In this document: positions 13,291 through 25,907 of the stretch, piece by piece | How positions within the stretch are numbered: position 1 is the stretch's first letter | Layout of the letters: each line of letters starts with the position of its first letter | NCBI GenBank assembly: GCA_022749755.1 | Contig: CM040440.1 | Coordinates: 12,201,269-12,265,268 of the forward strand | Source of the DNA: Azadirachta indica | Taxonomy: Eukaryota; Streptophyta; Magnoliopsida; Sapindales; Meliaceae | Direction of reading: 5' to 3' | DNA: 64,000 bases | Program-made: the position numbers and the translations under genes | The notes under the pieces: generated by a model | Seen by the model: only the letters and a program-made list of their open reading frames with translations | Databases searched by the model: none | What the model was told of the DNA's origin: nothing

Positions 13291-13764
13291 TTTATTGGAC
13301 TAATTATTCCTAATAATTTTAAAAATATCGATTAAAATCTCAATTTACTAAAAAATAATAATTATGCCCTTATTTAATAGTATTTAGTTTTGAAAATTAT
13401 TTTTAAACTCTTAACCAAATTTAAATATAACAACAATGATAAGTATAATTTATTTACAATATGTTAACAATTTAACATTAATTACGTGTTAGAAATGAAA
13501 TAAAATCAAGCATAAATATTAATTTATTAAAAAAATATAATATATTAATAAAAAATATGATGTTATTATGTGCTATAAAAAATGATATTATTATTTATTT
13601 ATTAATATATATTTTGATAAATATATTTTATTTTGTTAATTTTAAAGATTTAATAGTTATTTTCCTTAAATAACTATTATTTATAGGGATATGATAAATA
13701 CATTTTAATAAATTGGAATCTTAATGGGTATTTTTAAACTATTGAGACCAATTAGTTTAATAAA
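13291..13764. mobile_element. Palindromic MITE, about 474 bp
   Basis: The left end TTTATTGGACTAATTATTCC and the reverse complement of the right end TTTATTAAACTAATTGGTCT align over about 60 bases, continuing through TTAAAAATA and CAATTTA(C/T)TAAA. The interior is AT-rich with no ORF. The long imperfect terminal inverted repeats and size suit a fold-back MITE. Ends and target duplication were not resolved. Confidence 0.6.
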
Positions 13765-14633
13765 TTAAATTTTACATACTTCTAAATCCTTTACCCTATT
13801 TTTTCTCCAAACACCTACTTTACTTTTTTTTAAAAAAAAATAATATCAAATGCATTTTCATTTCAAAAATTTAGTTTACCACATATTAGCAAATACATTT
13901 TATACATGTAAAAAAAAAAAATCAAATTTTATAAAGAAGAAAAAGAAATATATGCCCTAAGATTTGCCTAAATATCCACTTTATTTTATTACTTTTAAAA
14001 ATACCTATCTATACTCATGTTCATTATTGTAATCCATGAATTTGGATAAAAATATAGGCAATTCAGTATATTTAACTCTTAAAACGAAAAACCAACTATT
14101 GCTTGGTTGGTATTCACCTATTGACAACGACTTCCACCACTAGGTTTTGGCACTTTGAATGGGGGTTATTTCTCCCTAATGTGGGAGTTGAAATCTTTCA
14201 CTTGGAAAGTGGAATTCTCAATACGCGTCTAATCACAATATTAGTAATTTACAAAAAAAGTCTTACAATAGATATGATTAAGAGACATATTAAAGTAATT
14301 ATAATAAAGAAGTTAAATAATTTATTTGAAATAATAATTTTTAAAAAAAAAAGTTCATCTAAATATATTTAAATTTAATAGGATTAAAGTATACTTTAAG
14401 TTAGTCACTTACCTATAACTGAGTGGTAAGAACTTATGCCCTTGAGTGCACAGGATTCTCCCACATAAAGTAAGCAAATAGTCCTTATAATAAAAGCAGA
14501 CATCTCACAACAATTGTCTTATGAACTCTCAAAAAATTTCTAATTTGTAATATTAATAATTAAAAAATATAATTTAAACTAAATTTTAGTGCATTTGTAG
14601 CATGAGTAAATGTTCAATTAGCAAAGGAATTAT

Positions 14634-15429
14634 TGATGCCAAAATTCCTTCTTGCTACCACGTAAGCTCCACATGGGGAAAAATCTCAGTCAACATTTAA
14701 AATTTGTTAATTATAAGAGAAACACACACACACGATATTAGGTAACTTTGTCGGGGATCTATTAAGCTGATTCACCTATTTATTAAGGTGATTTACTTTC
14801 GATTGAGATGACTTGCCCTTTTGTCAAGGTGGTTGACTCTTCCAACAACGTTGCTCACTCTCTTGACGAGATAGCTTACTTTTATGTCGAGGAAACACAT
14901 TCCTACATCAAGGTGGCTCACTCTCCTATAAAGTGAAATATTATTTCGTCGTGATAGCAAATACCTGTAAAACAAGAACATGTCTGTGGGCAACAATGGT
15001 GTTACTAGCAAACCTCCTCCAACACTTAAGTTAGAACTAATCCCAAAAAATCATTAAGAATAATAAAAATAATAATTGTGTGTGTATGATTGTAAAGACA
15101 ATAAGAAAGAGAGAAAGTTAGTAAATGAATCAGACTCCTTGCTTAAGGAAAACTTGGAGTTTATATAGGCAAGGGAAAGATAAGTTGTCACCCAAAAAGA
15201 TTTCCATCACATTACCACTATGCATGTCATGATGAAATTCAAGAATCACTTGGTCTCTCATTCTCATGTCTTTATCTCACTTTCATTAGCTTATGGTGGT
15301 AGTCTTTTATTGATACCTTTGGATTATCAATATGTAATCAAGGAATTTGTATGTTAAGATTTAGCTTTTTCTCTACCATGTGGCTCCGTTACAGCTATCT
15401 TGTGGACATGAATGATCCTTCTTACAACA
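14634..15429 (-). repeat. 3' LTR of minus-strand LTR retroelement A
   Basis: This is a direct repeat of 17,481-18,304. On the minus strand it starts TGTTGTAAGAAGGATCATTC at 15,429 and ends TTTTGGCATCA at 14,634, the canonical TG...CA ends. A purine tract (AACTAAAGGGATCC) lies immediately upstream at 15,430-15,444. The ORFs inside (14,793-15,011 and 15,351-15,578) are not credible genes. Confidence 0.8.
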
Positions 15430-17480
15430 GGATCCCTTTAGTTTTTAAGCCTAAAAGATTTGATAGGCGTGAAAACTATACCTTTATTTGCTACGGCACT
15501 AAGATCCTACAATTTTCTTCTACCTTTATAGCTCCTTGTCAGGAGCATTTAATGCCTGATAATTATCTGAATAGATAGGAATGTTTATACTTTAGGAGGT
15601 TGTGCTATTTTTTGTGGATGTTATATTCAAATAGTGTTGAGTGTGGCGTTCACTCGATCATTATGTACAATATGGTTGATTATAGTTCGTGCATTTTGTA
15701 TCTCTTTTCCAAGCGTTTATTTCCATCTCGGCACAAGATATAGAAAGTTTCCAATTTTGACGATTACTTTTTTAATCGCTGTTTTCATCATGGAACAACA
15801 AGAAGAAAGTTTAAATATTGGTAGCGATCATTTTTAAATGTTGCCCTGAGAAATGTGCCAATTATGAATTCTTGATAGGCATTAGTTACCTTTAACACAA
15901 GGTGTTATCCTGATGACTTTAGCTTCGGATTGATCTTGTTGCAGTATAAATAGAGAGGGAAAGGACTTTATTAGTAGCAAGAGATGGCTAAGAGAAAAGC
16001 AAAGAGAAAGGTGTTGGAGCCAAACAATGTTATCACCAATAGGATCTCTTACTTGAGGCATGGGGGAAAAAGAAGACAGAAGCGAGATTCTCAATCGTCG
16101 CTGCCACTGCTATAATCTCCCTTACCAATTTTGGATTTTGAGGCCCCTCTGCAACCTATTTAAGCACCCAAAAGGCATACCTCGAAAAGAGACTTAAGTG
16201 ACGCCCCCCGATTCCACTCGATCAGGCAACCCGACTCAAGCGACCATATCTGTTCCTACTCACCTAGCCGAGGAGATGGGAAACATGGCTAATATCGTTT
16301 AGGCATACACATATATCAATGCAAGATGAGGGGATTCGTAGAGTCGTTTTAGGCCAATATGGGCCGGCCCTTTGGAAGGTAATAACTCATGCCATCAAAA
16401 GACATAATTGTTACGTATTCGGTATCAATGAACTTTCATGGCGAATAATTATGCCTTTAATGCACTCATGACATCAAAAGACCTTATGGAGAGCAAATTT
16501 GGTTACATCATGATACATATTTGGTATCAGATTGGTGGACTTCAATAGTGAAATGATCCACACCAAGATATACTTATCATATCAAATTGGTATTAAGGAG
16601 AACTTGATTAAGCCAATATACATCTACGATATCCAATGGGCATTAAGGAGAATTTGATCAAGTTAAGATATACTTATGGTATTAGATTAGCATTCTTCAT
16701 AGGAAATCCATACCCGCTAAAATAGTGCTCCTCAACAACAATTCGAGAGAGCTTCTACTCAAGAGATCCACATCCAAAACATGGCCAAAACATGGCAAAA
16801 ACATGAAGATATAATTCTACGACGGTATGACTGGCGATAATACCTTGAAGGCACAATCCGCAAAAACATGACCAAATGATACATGGCAAAATATCACATG
16901 AAGAAATATCACGTGGAGAAACAATAGAGATATAACCTAGGTTGTGTTTTTCTCAAAAGTACCTTATGAAAACCAAGGTAGTGAAATCTCACACCTAAGC
17001 CTCTTCAAGAGTACGTAAGAAAAGCATAATCATTATAAGCTTGGAGAAATCATGAACAACTGCTCAAATGCTTCTAAGGGAACCTTTTGTTGAGTTTTAA
17101 CCTGTCCATTCAACATAATAGAAACAATTTGCATATAACCTCCCTTGAGGCTGTTGAATCAATATCAAATCCCAAAAATCTCAAAATGGCTACTAGGTCT
17201 ATCTAACTTCAATAGTAATATAAGTAGAGTATTTTAAACTTTTTAGGTAAGCATACATTTCTGACCATATCAGTAAGGGTTTATACTAAAGTCATACAGA
17301 AGATCTAGTAAACTATATCCTAACTTGCTTGATTAAGCTCTCTTACTCTTATATTATGTAATCATTTCTCAAACATTTTATAAGAGAAGGTTAAAGGTTA
17401 CTTTTCTTTTAGTGCTCCATCATTAGAGAATACCTTATGGTAGCCTTTTTGTATAATTTCCCACAAACGATGTCAAATGT
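15430..17480 (-). mobile_element. Internal region of LTR retroelement A (non-autonomous or gutted)
   Basis: About 2 kb lies between the paired LTRs. On the minus strand, right after the 5' LTR (17,480 to about 17,450), it reads ACATTTGACATCGTTTGTGGGAA in two adjoining parts. This resembles the primer-binding-site region with CGTCTGTGGGAA that I know from Tat-lineage Ty3/gypsy elements, with C-to-T type changes. At the other end sits a PPT. No gag, RT, integrase or protease motif was found, so the element was either non-autonomous (LARD-like) or lost its genes. Small ORFs at 15,634-15,837 and 15,882-16,094 show no recognisable domain. Confidence 0.65.
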
Positions 17481-18304
17481 TGATGTCAAAATTCCTTTTC
17501 ACTGCTATATGGACTCCACATAAGGAAAGATCTCAATCAACATTTAAAATTTGTCAGTTACAAGGGAAACATACCCACGACATTGATAACTTTGCCGAGG
17601 AGGTGTCTTGCACTGTCTTATCTACTAAGCTAATTTACCTATCTACTGAGGTGATTGACTTTTCAATTGAGGTGACTTGCCTTTTTGCCAAGGTGGTCGA
17701 TTCTTCCAATGAGGTTACTCACTCCTCAATGAGGCAACTTACTCTTATACAGAAGAGATACATTCCTATGTTGTGCCACTTATCTGCAAAGTGAAATATT
17801 ATTTCATTATGGTAGCAAATACCTACAAAATAAGAGCATGTTAGTGGGCATCAGTGGTGTTACCAACGAAAACTCTCTTATGCTCAAGTTAGAACTAAAT
17901 ATATTGGAGAGCTAATCTCAAGAGATCAATAACAATAATAACAATAATAATTTCAGTGTCTAATTATGAGGACAATAAGAAAGAGAGAGTAAGCTAGTAA
18001 AAGAATCTAACCCCTTACTTGAAGAAAACTTAGAGTTTATATAGGTGAGGGAAAGATAAGTTATCACCCACAAGATCTTCATCACGTTACCACTGTGTAT
18101 GTCATGATGAAATTTAGAAGCTACTTGGTCTCTCATTCCTACGTACTTATCTCACTCTCATTGGCTAATGGTATCGATAATTCATTGATACATTTAAATT
18201 ATTAACATGTAATCAAATAATTTGCATATTAACACTTAGCTTTTTCTCTATCACGTGACTCCGCTATGGCTGTCAGGTGGACATAAATGATTCTTCCTAC
18301 AATA
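17481..18304 (-). repeat. 5' LTR of minus-strand LTR retroelement A
   Basis: This partner of 14,634-15,429 ends TTTTGACATCA at 17,481. It shares long blocks such as GTGAAATATTATTTC, GAGTTTATATAGG and CATGTCATGATGAAATT with its partner. The LTRs are clearly diverged, indicating an old insertion. The flanking 5-mers (ATTAT left, GAAAT right) do not match, so no target duplication is called. Confidence 0.8.
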
Positions 18305-19441
18305 GAAATACAAGTTTGAAGGAAAAGTAAAGCTGAGTGTGGCAGTGCTTATTATCACTCTATAAGTGCTAATTAGCACTTGTAAAGTCTTAAACCATGC
18401 GTTTGGCAAATTTTAGTAAAAGTGGTTATTGAAAAAATTTTAGTACTTGAAGTAATTATTTGGTTAGCAAAAATTTGGTGTTTCTCCAAATTAACATTTC
18501 AAGTACTTAAAAGGATAGCACTTGTATAATTAAATAAAAATTTTATTTTTTTCAAAAGATCTCTAAACAAATTTAAAAATTATATTTTTCAAATATTGGA
18601 TTTTTTAAGTTAAATACATTTTAATTTTGATGATTATATATATGAATATATTATGAATTATATTAGATATATGGAGATATATTATTTATTATATGTTTTT
18701 TTCTAAATGAATAAATTATTGAAATTGACATATTATTTGTGTTCATAACATTTATAATTTTATTTATATTTTAATATTTAGAAGATAATAATATTAAAAC
18801 TATAGTTATTTTTATAACAAAAAAATGTTATTTTTTAAGATTATTAAATTTTAGTTATTTTCATAACAAATTATTTAGAATATTTGTTTTTTTTATTAAA
18901 AATATTGTTACATGGATATATTATTTATTTTAATAGACGATATTTTAGTAATTTGTCAACATAAAGGTCCTTTTTTAATTATATTTTTAAATGCTTAATT
19001 TAGTAACAATAAATACTTTTAAAAATTGTTGAACAAATGTTTAAATATTTTTTAAAAAACTATTAAAAAAAAGTGTTAAAAGATATAAATATTAATTATA
19101 TTAATATTTATTTTTTTAAAAGTTATAATTTATTGACTGCAAGTGAGGTGAGCACATATGATGCAACTCCTCTGTCGGTGAAGGTCTTGTTGGTGGAGCA
19201 AAATTAAATTAAGAACGGATATAAAATATATATATATATATATAATGATTGCAGTGATGTTTGTGAAATAATGAATGATAGGGAGTTAAGCAGTAAGCTG
19301 ATAGAATGAATTGTACAAGTGGCTTAAGTCATTTTCAAGCATGACAGGGCAATAGAGAAGAAGGGACCCTTAATTATTTAGTGTAGGCCCTGTTCACCAC
19401 ATCAATATATTAATTTCCAAAAGCTTAGTTAGGGATTTTAA

Positions 19442-19480
19442 AAAAAAATAAAATAAAATAAAATAAAATAAAATAATATT
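19442..19480. repeat. (AAAAT)n microsatellite
   Basis: About seven AAAAT pentamers in a row in otherwise non-genic DNA. The stretch 18,305-20,980 holds no recognised gene. Confidence 0.85.
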
Positions 19481-20989
19481 TTTCCCCACATACACCGATA
19501 AGTATGAACTTAGATGTTTTGTATATATTTAAGTTTCCTTTTGTATGACTTACTTTTTAAGTTGTTATTGTTATAATATATTTCAGATTTAGTTGTTAAA
19601 TAATTTTCAATTTATTGGATGTAATTATTACGAATAAAGTAAGATCGATTATGATTTGATTTTGGTCAACTTTTAATCAATTTGTAAATTGTTCGTTCGC
19701 AGTTTAGTCAATTAACTCAAATCAAATAGTCGATTTTTAGTTTTTATGTTGATTTTAAGTGTAATATAGTCGGATTTTTTATTTTTAGTCTCAATAATAT
19801 CAAATCAATTTTAAAACAAACTAATCAGTGATTAAAAGTGAAACTAGTAAGATTTTATAAAGCTGTATAAAAGGTTGAAGATTCAAACCCTACTAAGAGA
19901 TTTGAATTATTTTCTTATGATATTTATTTTAGAAAAAGATAATTTACTAAAAAAATAAATTTGAACTCTACATATATTTATACATACATATCAAAAATCT
20001 TTAAAATTTTAGATAAATCTATATCAGTACAAGATTCAATTTAAAGGAATTAAAAAAATTAATCTTAGATAAATTTATGTTAGTACAATATTCTAATTTA
20101 AGAGATTTAAATATTAATAGAATATATATTTATTTTCATTAAATTTTTACTAAATTTTTGAAAGTAATATTAATAAGTTATAAATATAATTTATAATTAA
20201 AAAAACTAATTATATACAGCAAAAAAAATCATCATCCTTGATCAGCCTGAAATCATTGTTTTCTTTTGCCAACAAATGTAATTATAATATTACAATATGT
20301 TCCATCATATTGCCATATTTAAAGCAAACACGTTTAGATGTCAATAATTAATGATAGCAATAATTAATAATGGAAATAATTCCGGAAACTAGTTTAGATG
20401 GGATGGAACTGATAATTACAATAAAAACCCTTTTCCATTATTGCTTCCTTCTATTATCTCTCTCTAATGATGATTAGCAGAGACCACATCAAGTAATTAA
20501 ATAATAAGCAGCTTTCAATAAACAATTAATTCAAGCTTTATAAAGACCATTTCATATCACAAAATTGACATCATAAAACTCTCTTGTATTACAATTTTAG
20601 TTATTTTATTTTTTTTTATTTACATTCTTTCATTAATTTCATGACACATAGATTATATAAAGTAAATTATATAATATATAAACTCGTAAAATAAATTAAT
20701 GTAGTACTAATATATTATTGTCATACATCTCATATTTTTTAAAAAATAAAAATAATAAAAAAAATGTGAACAATAATATAATTCTAAATATCAACATATA
20801 TTCATAAAATTTATAAACAAATTTATATCTTTAATATTATTTATTTTAATATATTTGCACTTATTTTTCAACATAAATTATGCACTTTATTTTTTTCAAA
20901 AATAAAGAATTATATTAAGAACATGTTTTGAGAGTGTTTTACAATTTTTTTCTTATACTTTTGAAAAGAAATTATATATATATATATAT

Positions 20990-21215
20990 ATGAGATAGAA
21001 TCAGTAGCCCCTTTTTATATACAAAATCTTACGTTAATTATAAACTGTTAGATATATGTATATTCAACGATTAAAATTATATTTGATCATGTAATTAATG
21101 CATTCATAATAAATGTATATGTCAGATACAATGTTAATCATTAAATGTGCTTATATTAAACTGCTTTTATAATTGATATAAAATTTTGTATAAAAAAAAA
21201 AAAAAAAAAATTATA
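20990..21215. mobile_element. Short palindromic MITE (the 'AGGATCAACAGCCCC' family)
   Basis: The left part, AGAATCAGTAGCCCCTTTTT, is followed by a central palindrome: CATGTAATTAATGCATTCATAA, then matching inverted blocks (CAACGATTAAAATTATATTTGA against CAGATACAATGTTAATCATTAA). It ends ATAATTGATATAAAATTTTGTATAA. It resembles the copies at 24.6 and 44.9 kb. Long (TA)n runs on both sides blur the ends. Confidence 0.55.
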
Positions 21216-21740
21216 TATATATATATATATATATATGGGATAAGGGTTCGGTGTGTGATTTGAGGTATGTGTGATACTCTCAGGCCATTGCTTAGTCTTG
21301 AAAGTCATGAATGAAAGTTTGATTTCATTTTATTTGACAGTCCAAATAAAATATTTTACCCCTAAATCTTAAAAAATGAGACAATGTACAACACAGCACA
21401 TGTTTTGTCTGAATAAATTTGTTAACAAATAAACCAACCAACAGGCTTTTGGTCGGACGATTAGATTTTTGGATTTAGACTGGCAGGTAAATTAAAGGGA
21501 CGCTCTAAAATTTAGACCAGTGGACCACCCTCCATCTTCCTTTCTCATAAATATTTGGAGACTTCCCTCGTATTTAATTTTTTTCGTCTTGAGTTTAAAT
21601 GAGTTTTAATTCGTCTAAATTTTGAATATATTCTTTTTTTTACATCTACAATTTAAATAGATTTGAAATTCATCTAAATTCTCAAGATAAATTTGAATAT
21701 GTGTGTATATATAATGTCTTATGTATAATTAATGAATTAT

Positions 21741-22433
21741 TTAGGGTAAAAGTTTTTTTATTTTAAAAAATTTGAATTAATGCTCTTATTAGTCTTTTTA
21801 GTTTTTAAAATATTTTTAAAAAAATTTTCAATTTATCAAAAAATGACAATTGTACCACTGTCAATAATATTATTTTATTTAACAAAAATAATTATTAAAT
21901 CTCTAAAATTTAGTAAAATACAATACATTTTTCTAAAATTAGTTAGTAAATAATTACAATATAATTTTAATTATGTCTTAAAAATTAAATAAAAATATTT
22001 TTTATTTTAAAAAAAATTTAGATGGAAGTAAGAAATCTTATCCATGAAACATTGAACTTTTACTTCCTACTGTTACTTGAATTTAAGATGACTTGTGTGT
22101 ATCAACTATGCCTCAAACCACCTGAGCTATTGTCCAAGGGACAAAAATTAAAATAAATAAAATATAAATAAATTATATAAAATATAATTTATAATAATAA
22201 ATATTGTATTATCAATATGTTATAAAATAATAATATTATTTGTTTTTAAATATATTTTAGATAAATATATTGCATTTTACCAAATTTTAGAGATTTAATA
22301 GTTTTTTATTAAATAACTATTATTGTCGTCATTTTTTAATAAATTAAGATTGTTTGGAGTATTTTGAAATCATTAGAATTAAGGATTAACAAAGACATAA
22401 TGGTCAAACCTTTGGGATTAAAATTTTTTACCC
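21741..22433. mobile_element. Palindromic MITE, about 690 bp, possibly interrupted in its centre
   Basis: The left end (TTAGGGTAAAAGTTTTT...) and the inverse of the right end (GGGTAAAAAATTTTAATCC...) are imperfect inverted repeats with matching inner blocks (CTCTAAAATTTAG against its inverse near 22,280). Bases 22,020-22,140 differ in composition and may be a secondary insertion. No coding sequence was recognised. Confidence 0.5.
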
Positions 22434-22959
22434 ATTTATTTTTTTTTATATATTTTAAATATTTAAGAGTAATATTTTGAAGCATATATCCTTTCAAGTT
22501 GTTAATATATGTTACAAATATATTAAGTTAAAATTTTTACAAGATATAAATATAATTGTTTAAATAAAACAAGAATAATATTAGTTACACAAAACTTCAT
22601 AACTTATTCAAAGAAAGAAGAATTAAAATATGTCTTTTTTTTAAAAAAAATATATAAATTCATTTATTTACATATATATATATATATTAATTTTATACAT
22701 ATATTTTAATCTTGTCTGTGAACCTAGAATTAATCGATTGAATAAAAGAATGATAATGGAAAATACATAAATTATTTTATTGTATTATTTAAAATTTATA
22801 AAATTATTAAAATATTAAAAATACCCTTTAATATTACATTTACACACTCATGTTTACTTTCAACAAATGTTAGGTTCGGACCTCTTTAATAAAATATTTA
22901 AAAATACCACTAATTCAAAATAACATAAAAGTTTAGGGACTCATAATGTTATTATCCCA

Positions 22960-23338
22960 AACTCTAGGATTACAAAATGTTTGGCACACGTGATAATAAA
23001 TAATCCCGTAGTGCAGAAAATTCCATGCCCTGATCTGGACAACCGAGTACACGTGGCGAGCAATAAAAAGGTGTACAGAATTAATACTGTGGTCCCAGTG
23101 TAGCAGATTTCTAACGCAGACAAATAGATGATAGGTCATAGCTAAGGCATGTGGACAAAGCAACGCACCGGCAGCGGGGGCGGAGTGCAGAGTGAATCGG
23201 ACAAAACTATGCAAAATCAAACCATTGAATATGGTTCGTACGTTGATTGTCAAAATGAGTGCGTGAGTTAGAGTGATGGCTACTCTCGTTGCCAAGCGCG
23301 TGTCTCTAACTTCCCTCTCTTCCTTTCTTATATTTTAA
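22960..23338 (+). other. Higher-GC island with G-boxes and a possible orphaned first exon
   Basis: This stretch is much richer in G+C than the surrounding DNA. It carries two CACGTG G-boxes (22,987-22,992 and 23,050-23,055); the second sits in ACACGTGGC, an ABRE-like context. An ATG at 23,276 in good plant context (GAGTGATGGCT) opens a 20-codon frame, MATLVAKRVSLTSLSSFLIF, ending at 23,338. Its basic, Ser/Leu-rich N-terminus resembles an organelle-targeting peptide. There is no obvious donor site and no coding sequence downstream. It may be a truncated promoter plus first exon, or a chance open frame. An overlapping minus-strand ORF (22,933-23,295) has no recognised domain. Confidence 0.35.
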
Positions 23339-24609
23339 TATTTTTGTTTCACATCAATAATTATATTTTTTTTTCTCGCTTACAATCATGTTAGTAGCGT
23401 ATTATTGATGACTTTTTTCATTTTAGTATCATAACATCACGATTTACTAACATTTGAATATCATATTTTTATTGAGAGTTTAATTATTGCTGTTATACTT
23501 TCCAAGAAAAAAAAAATATCGCTTTTATATTGTATCATAAATATTTATAAATAATTAGTATGAGTTTTACATAAAACAGTTATATTATATTCTCAAAAAA
23601 TATTTAGGCACAAATATAATGTGTGAGATCCTTAAAATAGAGGGATATGTGCTCACATAATGGGTGAGATCAAATAACGTATTACTTATGACTTTATTTA
23701 TATTTATATATACAATTTTTTTAAAAAAAAATAATGGAGCATTTTTCTAGTAATACTATTTATCACTACTACCTAATTACAATTACATAAGTATTGAAAT
23801 GAGAAGTATAATATTCATTTATGTATTTGGTTATTTATTTTTAAAAGTATTTATTAAATTTAATTAATATTAAGAATAACTTTTTAAAGTAGTAGAAAAT
23901 TGAAATAGTACCTGAAATATTGCATAAGTAACACTAGAAATTTTAAAGAATTTTTTTAGAATGTGTTATAAAAAAAGTGCCGAGTGTTTAGGCAATTTAA
24001 CATTTTTTTTCACTGGCAAAGAGACTTTAAATTAAGAATTGTGTATTTAATTATTTACTTTAAATTAGTATGTAATATATATTAGTTAAAATACACTTCT
24101 AATGTTATATGGGTAATACTAAATATTTAAATTTTTTATTAAATAAATGTAAAAAAATATTAAAATAAACAAAAATTTACTCACTATAACTTTTTTTTTT
24201 CTTTCAACACTGTCAAACTAACCTTTTAAAAAAAATAAAATTATTAAAAAATAACATCTTCAATTTAATTAACAAAATCAACTCACTCCACGTAATTTAC
24301 GCTTCACTTATATTATGTGAAATCTATTTTTTTAATTATCATGTAAAAATAAATTGGAATTGAATATGAGCGATGTAAAATTCTACTACAAAATAACATT
24401 ATAGATTATTAGAAAATAATTTAACAACTTTATTAAAATATGTTATAGTACAATTTAAGAACGGACAATTTTCAAATCGATTGATAAGATTTAGTTACGA
24501 TAATTCATGATACTTGAATATTGTATTAGTAATATAAAATTACACACCATAAATATATATGTAATATACACATTTTAAAAAACTATTATATTAATATCAA
24601 TAAAGAATA

Positions 24610-24825
24610 GCACGGATAGATAGCCTTTTAATTTTACGTAATTTTTCACACAAGTAGTAAATCGTTGGATTTAAATATTTTCAACGATTAAAATAATTCT
24701 TATACATGTAATTAATGCATAATAAATACATATAAGATACAATCCAACTGTTGAAAATATTTAAATCCAATAATTTATAAATAGCATAAATTATTAATAT
24801 ATTAGTTATACAAATTCGTATAAAC
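24610..24825. mobile_element. Short palindromic MITE, same family as 20,990 and 44,902
   Basis: Inverted blocks CGTTGGATTTAAATATTTTC and GAAAATATTTAAATCCAATA surround a TACATGTAATTAATGCATAATAAATACAT-like centre. The near-perfect match between the arms makes it a strong hairpin. No ORF. Confidence 0.6.
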
Positions 24826-24909
24826 CAACATTATAACATATTATAATATGAGAAAGATTAAGAACATCTAATTTTATACAAATTCTTATATTAATTTTTA
24901 ATTATTAAA

Positions 24910-25907
24910 TTTAAAGATAATGACAGATACCCCATAACGTTTAGCCTAATAAACAAATAACTCCATAATTTGATAAATACTCTTCTTAATATTTGAGAAA
25001 GGATAGATATCCCCTAACGTTTAGACAAATAAGCAAAAATTCCTTATTTTTTATTTTCGTTAATTAACCAGTTAGCTGATTATCATTTGTATCACTAAAC
25101 TTTTATGCAATAATAATATAATTTATATTTTATTTAATTCTATTAATTTAGTTCATATTTTAATATTTTTTACAATATACTTTTTTTAAATATAACAGTT
25201 TAGTCCCTATTTAATATTTTTCACAATATATTTAATATTACATAAGTTTTTTAATTCTTTATTTTAATAAATAAATTTTAAAAATATAATTATTAAAAAA
25301 ATTCAATCAATGAGTTAAATCAAACTCATATGCTAAAATATTTCTAATACTCTTCTTTTACTTTTATAATAGTCATCTTTTAAATAAGAATATAATATAT
25401 AAGAATATCATATATAAAAATAAAATGTTAAAATATGTTTTAAAATTTTTTTTAATAATTAAATATCAAATTTATTATTCAAAACAAAAAGTTATAAATA
25501 TTTTAGTATGAGTTTAATCTAACTTATTGTTTAATTTTTTTTTAATAATATTTTCTTTTCTAAATTTTCTATTGAAATAAAAAATAAAAAATATATTTAG
25601 TCCTCATTATTTTGTGACAAAAAATTAAATAGGGACCAAATTGTTATAATTAAAAAAGGTATGTTGTGAAAAGTATTAAAAATAGGGATTAAATTATTAT
25701 ACTTAAATAAAATATGTATTATATTGTTATTATATCAAAATTTATGAATATAAATAATAATAAATTAATTGATCAACTAATGAAGATAAAAGTTAAGTAT
25801 TTACTTATTTGTCCAAATATTGGAAGAGTATTTGTCTTTTTTCAAATATTAAAAATATCTGTTTATTAGATTAAATATCGAGAGAGTGTATGTTATTATC
25901 CCTTAAA
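24910..25907. mobile_element. Palindromic MITE, about 1 kb, long terminal inverted repeats
   Basis: The left end reads TTTAAAGATAATGACAGATA and the right end, reversed, TTTAAGGGATAATAACATAC. The arms stay alignable for about 100 bases (AATAAACA(A/G)AT, AAATACTCTTC(T/C), ATATTTG, GACAAATAAG). Deeper blocks such as TAGTCCCTATTTAATATTTT also have inverted counterparts (TTAAATAGGGACCAAATTG near 25,630). No ORF is seen. Confidence 0.65.

Noticed and set aside
14103..14500. Possible SINE/tRNA-like block (CTGAGTGGTAAGA)
   Set aside because: No A-box/B-box pair or cloverleaf could be completed by eye.
18340..19095. Possible MITE with AAGTGCTAATTAGCACTT hairpin and 'TTTGGCAAA' wording
   Set aside because: The left end is suggestive, but a matching right end and target duplication were not found.
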